Assembly (NCBI GenBank): GCA_036275365.1
Contig: DASUDX010000074.1
Location: 1 to 35,287, forward strand
Reading direction: 5' to 3'
Length of the DNA: 35,287 nucleotides
Origin: DASUDX01 sp036275365
GTDB lineage: Bacteria; Pseudomonadota; Gammaproteobacteria; Nevskiales; Nevskiaceae
Part shown: piece by piece, positions 33,543 to 35,287 of the stretch
Layout of the letters: each line of letters begins with the position of its first letter
Position numbering within the stretch: the first letter of the stretch is position 1
Notes under the pieces: generated by a model
What the model was told of the DNA's origin: nothing
Database searches by the model: none
What the model saw: the letters and a program-made list of their open reading frames with translations, nothing else
Made by a program: the position numbers and the translations under genes

Positions 33543-34478
33543 ATGAGCGCACTCAACCCCCAAGCCCGCCAGGTACTGGACCTGATGGCCGCCTCCGGCC
33601 AGCCCACCCTGGACCAGCTCGACCCGGTGAGTGCCCGCACCGCCTCCAAGATGGGGCTGGCCCTGCTGCAGGGCCCGCGCGCCGAGATGGTGGAGGTCCG
33701 CGATCTGCAGGCGCCCGGTCCGGCCGGGCCGATCGCCCTGCGCCTGTACCGGCCGGCGGCGGCGCCGCGTCCGGCGCCGGCGCTGATCTACTTCCACGGC
33801 GGCGGCTTCGTGATCGGCGATCTCGAGCTCTATGACCAGCCCTGCCGGGCGCTGGCCGAGGCCGCCGCCTGCGTGGTGATCTCGGTGGACTACCGGCTGG
33901 CGCCGGAGCATCCCTTCCCGGCCGCGCCCGAGGATGCCTGGGCGGTGACCCGCTGGGTGGTGGCCGAGGCCGCCGCCCTCGGGGTGGACGCCAGCCGGCT
34001 CGCGGTGGGCGGGGATTCCGCCGGCGGCAATCTGGCGGCGGGAGTCGCCCTGTGCGCCCGCGACGCCGGACTGGCCCTGCGCCATCAGCTGCTGATCTAC
34101 CCCGTGGTGGATGCCGGCGGTGGCACCGAGAGCCTGAAGGAGCGCGCCGAGGGCTACTTCCTCACCGCCGCCCTGATGGCCTGGTTTCTCAACCACTATG
34201 TGCGCGATCCGGCCCAGGTGGCGGACTGGCGGCTCTCCCCGCTGCGGGCGCCCTCCCATGCCGGCGTGGCGCCGGCCAGCATCCTGGTCTGCGGCTACGA
34301 CCCCCTGCATGACGATGGTGTGCGCTATGCCGAGGCGCTGCGCCGGGCCGGGGTGGCGGTGAGCTTCCGCGATGTGCCCGACCAGATCCACGGCTTCCAG
34401 CTGATGGACGGACTGATTCCCGCGGCGCGCGAGGCCAATGCCTGGTACGGCGAGCGCCTGCGCCAGGCCTTCGCCTGA
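33543..34478 (+). CDS. Alpha/beta hydrolase, hormone-sensitive-lipase (HSL) family esterase
   Basis: 311 residues. GAGGA sits six bases before the ATG. The oxyanion motif is YFHGGGFVIG (HGGG 85-88), then SVDYRLAPEHPFPAA, the nucleophile elbow GGDSAGGNLA with Ser159, acid Asp253 in GYDPLHDDG and His283 in QIHGF. The catalytic triad is complete. HSL-family enzymes hydrolyse short- to medium-chain carboxylic esters in the cytoplasm. It follows the CoA ligase by ten bases and is likely in the same operon. It could release a secondary alcohol or acid from an ester feeding the ketone pathway (inference). Confidence 0.93.
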   Translation: MSALNPQARQVLDLMAASGQPTLDQLDPVSARTASKMGLALLQGPRAEMVEVRDLQAPGPAGPIALRLYRPAAAPRPAPALIYFHGGGFVIGDLELYDQPCRALAEAAACVVISVDYRLAPEHPFPAAPEDAWAVTRWVVAEAAALGVDASRLAVGGDSAGGNLAAGVALCARDAGLALRHQLLIYPVVDAGGGTESLKERAEGYFLTAALMAWFLNHYVRDPAQVADWRLSPLRAPSHAGVAPASILVCGYDPLHDDGVRYAEALRRAGVAVSFRDVPDQIHGFQLMDGLIPAAREANAWYGERLRQAFA

Positions 34479-34518
34479 GCATGCCGTCCGCCCCGCGCCG
34501 ATCGCCACGGAACCGAGC

Positions 34519-35283
34519 ATGAGCCAGCGTCTGCAGGACAAGGTCTGTGTGGTCACCGGTGCCGCCCGCGGGCTCGGGCTTGCCATCAGCGAGGCCCTGC
34601 TGGCCGAGGGCGCGCGGGTGCTGCTGACCGATCTCGATGCGGCAACCGGCCGCAGCGAGGCCCAGCGGCTGGGCGAGCGCGCCGCCTTTCTCGCCCAGGA
34701 TGTCACCGAGCCCGGCGGCTGGGAGGCGGTGCTCGATGGCGCCATCGCCCGCTGGGGGCGTCTGGATGTGCTGGTGAACAACGCCGGCATCGCGGCGATC
34801 GCCGATGTCGAGCGCGAGAGCCTGGCCCAGTGGCAGCGCACCCTCGATGTCAACCTCACCGCCGTGTTCACCGGCACCCAGGCCGCCATCGCCCGGCTCA
34901 AGGGCCGTGGCGGCAGCATCATCAACATCGCCTCCATCGAGGGGCTGGTGGGCGAGGCGCTGATCCCGGCCTACAACGCGGCCAAGGCCGGCGTGCGCCT
35001 GTTCACCCGCTCGGCCGCCATCCACTGCGCGCGCAGCGGCACCGGCATCCGCCTCAACACCGTCTGTCCGGGCTTCGCCGAGACCCAGATGGTGGCCGGC
35101 GCCCTGGCCCGCCTGCCGCCCGACCAGGCGCAGGTCTTCGCCGCCGCCACCCTCGCGCGCATCCCGCTCGGCCGCTTCGCCCGGCCCGCCGAGATCGCCC
35201 CGGCGGTGGTGTTCCTCGCCTCCGACGAGGCCAGCTACATCACCGGCAGCGATCTGGTGGTGGACGGCGGGCTGACCGCCTGA
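34519..35283 (+). CDS. Short-chain dehydrogenase/reductase (SDR), candidate secondary-alcohol dehydrogenase
   Basis: 254 residues. The ATG at 34519 is chosen because the Rossmann strand starts right after (DKVCVVTGAARGLGLAI). The cofactor motif is TGAARGLG (13-20), with Asp38 at the end of strand 2 suggesting NAD(H) preference, then NNAG (87-90). The catalytic tetrad is N112-S139-Y152-K156 (YNAAK). The C-terminal ITGSDLVVDGGLTA is typical of classical SDRs. In the acetophenone pathway the equivalent step, 1-phenylethanol to acetophenone, is made by an SDR of similar size (Ped, about 249 residues), so it may make the ketone for the carboxylase. 3-Hydroxyacyl-CoA or other alcohols are alternatives. 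The gene is complete; four bases of the window remain. Confidence 0.92.
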   Translation: MSQRLQDKVCVVTGAARGLGLAISEALLAEGARVLLTDLDAATGRSEAQRLGERAAFLAQDVTEPGGWEAVLDGAIARWGRLDVLVNNAGIAAIADVERESLAQWQRTLDVNLTAVFTGTQAAIARLKGRGGSIINIASIEGLVGEALIPAYNAAKAGVRLFTRSAAIHCARSGTGIRLNTVCPGFAETQMVAGALARLPPDQAQVFAAATLARIPLGRFARPAEIAPAVVFLASDEASYITGSDLVVDGGLTA

Positions 35284-35287
35284 GCTG

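Overview
The window is a contiguous piece of a very GC-rich bacterial chromosome, with long tightly packed genes and many 4-base ATGA/GTGA stop-start overlaps. The order uvrA - MFS transporter - ssb, the short TonB followed by a TPR protein, and the DUF1302 and HSL-type hydrolase genes suggest a gammaproteobacterium with a broad catabolic life style, perhaps near Nevskiales/Solimonadaceae or Xanthomonadales/Pseudomonadales. The taxonomic guess is inference. I see no tRNA, rRNA, CRISPR array, insertion sequence or phage gene. No gene-free stretch exceeds 300 bases; the longest are 16715-16940 and 23129-23329.

Left part (1-10417). A 5'-truncated TonB and a secreted TPR protein end at a hairpin terminator. 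Then follow an EamA-type exporter and a dipeptide/oligopeptide-type ABC importer (binding protein, two permeases, one ATPase), packed as one transcript. Next is a very large DUF1302 outer-membrane protein, and convergent to it a GDT1/UPF0016 cation exporter.

Middle part (10515-20343). uvrA is divergent from an MFS transporter. Between that MFS gene and ssb, which are often close neighbours in this group, lies a block: an OmpR-type two-component system and, divergent from it, a four-gene envelope cassette (TlpA-like thioredoxin, DUF4266 mini-lipoprotein ending in CGCN, DUF3570 beta-barrel protein, ApbE-like flavin transferase). Its function is not known to me. DUF3570 carries a segment resembling an ApbE flavinylation motif, while the ApbE lacks an export signal and the usual metal-binding Asp. 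This is the best candidate in the window for an undescribed system.

Right part (20411-35283). A 905-residue MalT/AcoK-type LuxR regulator precedes a nine-gene catabolic run. The first five genes match the architecture of the ATP-dependent acetophenone carboxylase ApcABCDE (about 70, 16, 78, 85 and 27 kDa: HyuA, zinc-ribbon gamma, HyuA, HyuB, ApcE-like). They are followed by a DUF3237 protein, an acetoacetyl-CoA synthetase/benzoylacetate-CoA ligase-like enzyme, an HSL-type esterase and an SDR dehydrogenase. A coherent reading is: ester or secondary alcohol to ketone (hydrolase, SDR), carboxylation to a beta-keto acid (Apc), then CoA activation (ligase). The actual ketone is not determined. Regulatory features include a 12-bp palindrome placed like a LuxR-type class II operator, a tiny coupled leader ORF, and inverted GTTTCCAG-type repeats that flank the second and third carboxylase genes and lie across the stop codons of the first and third.
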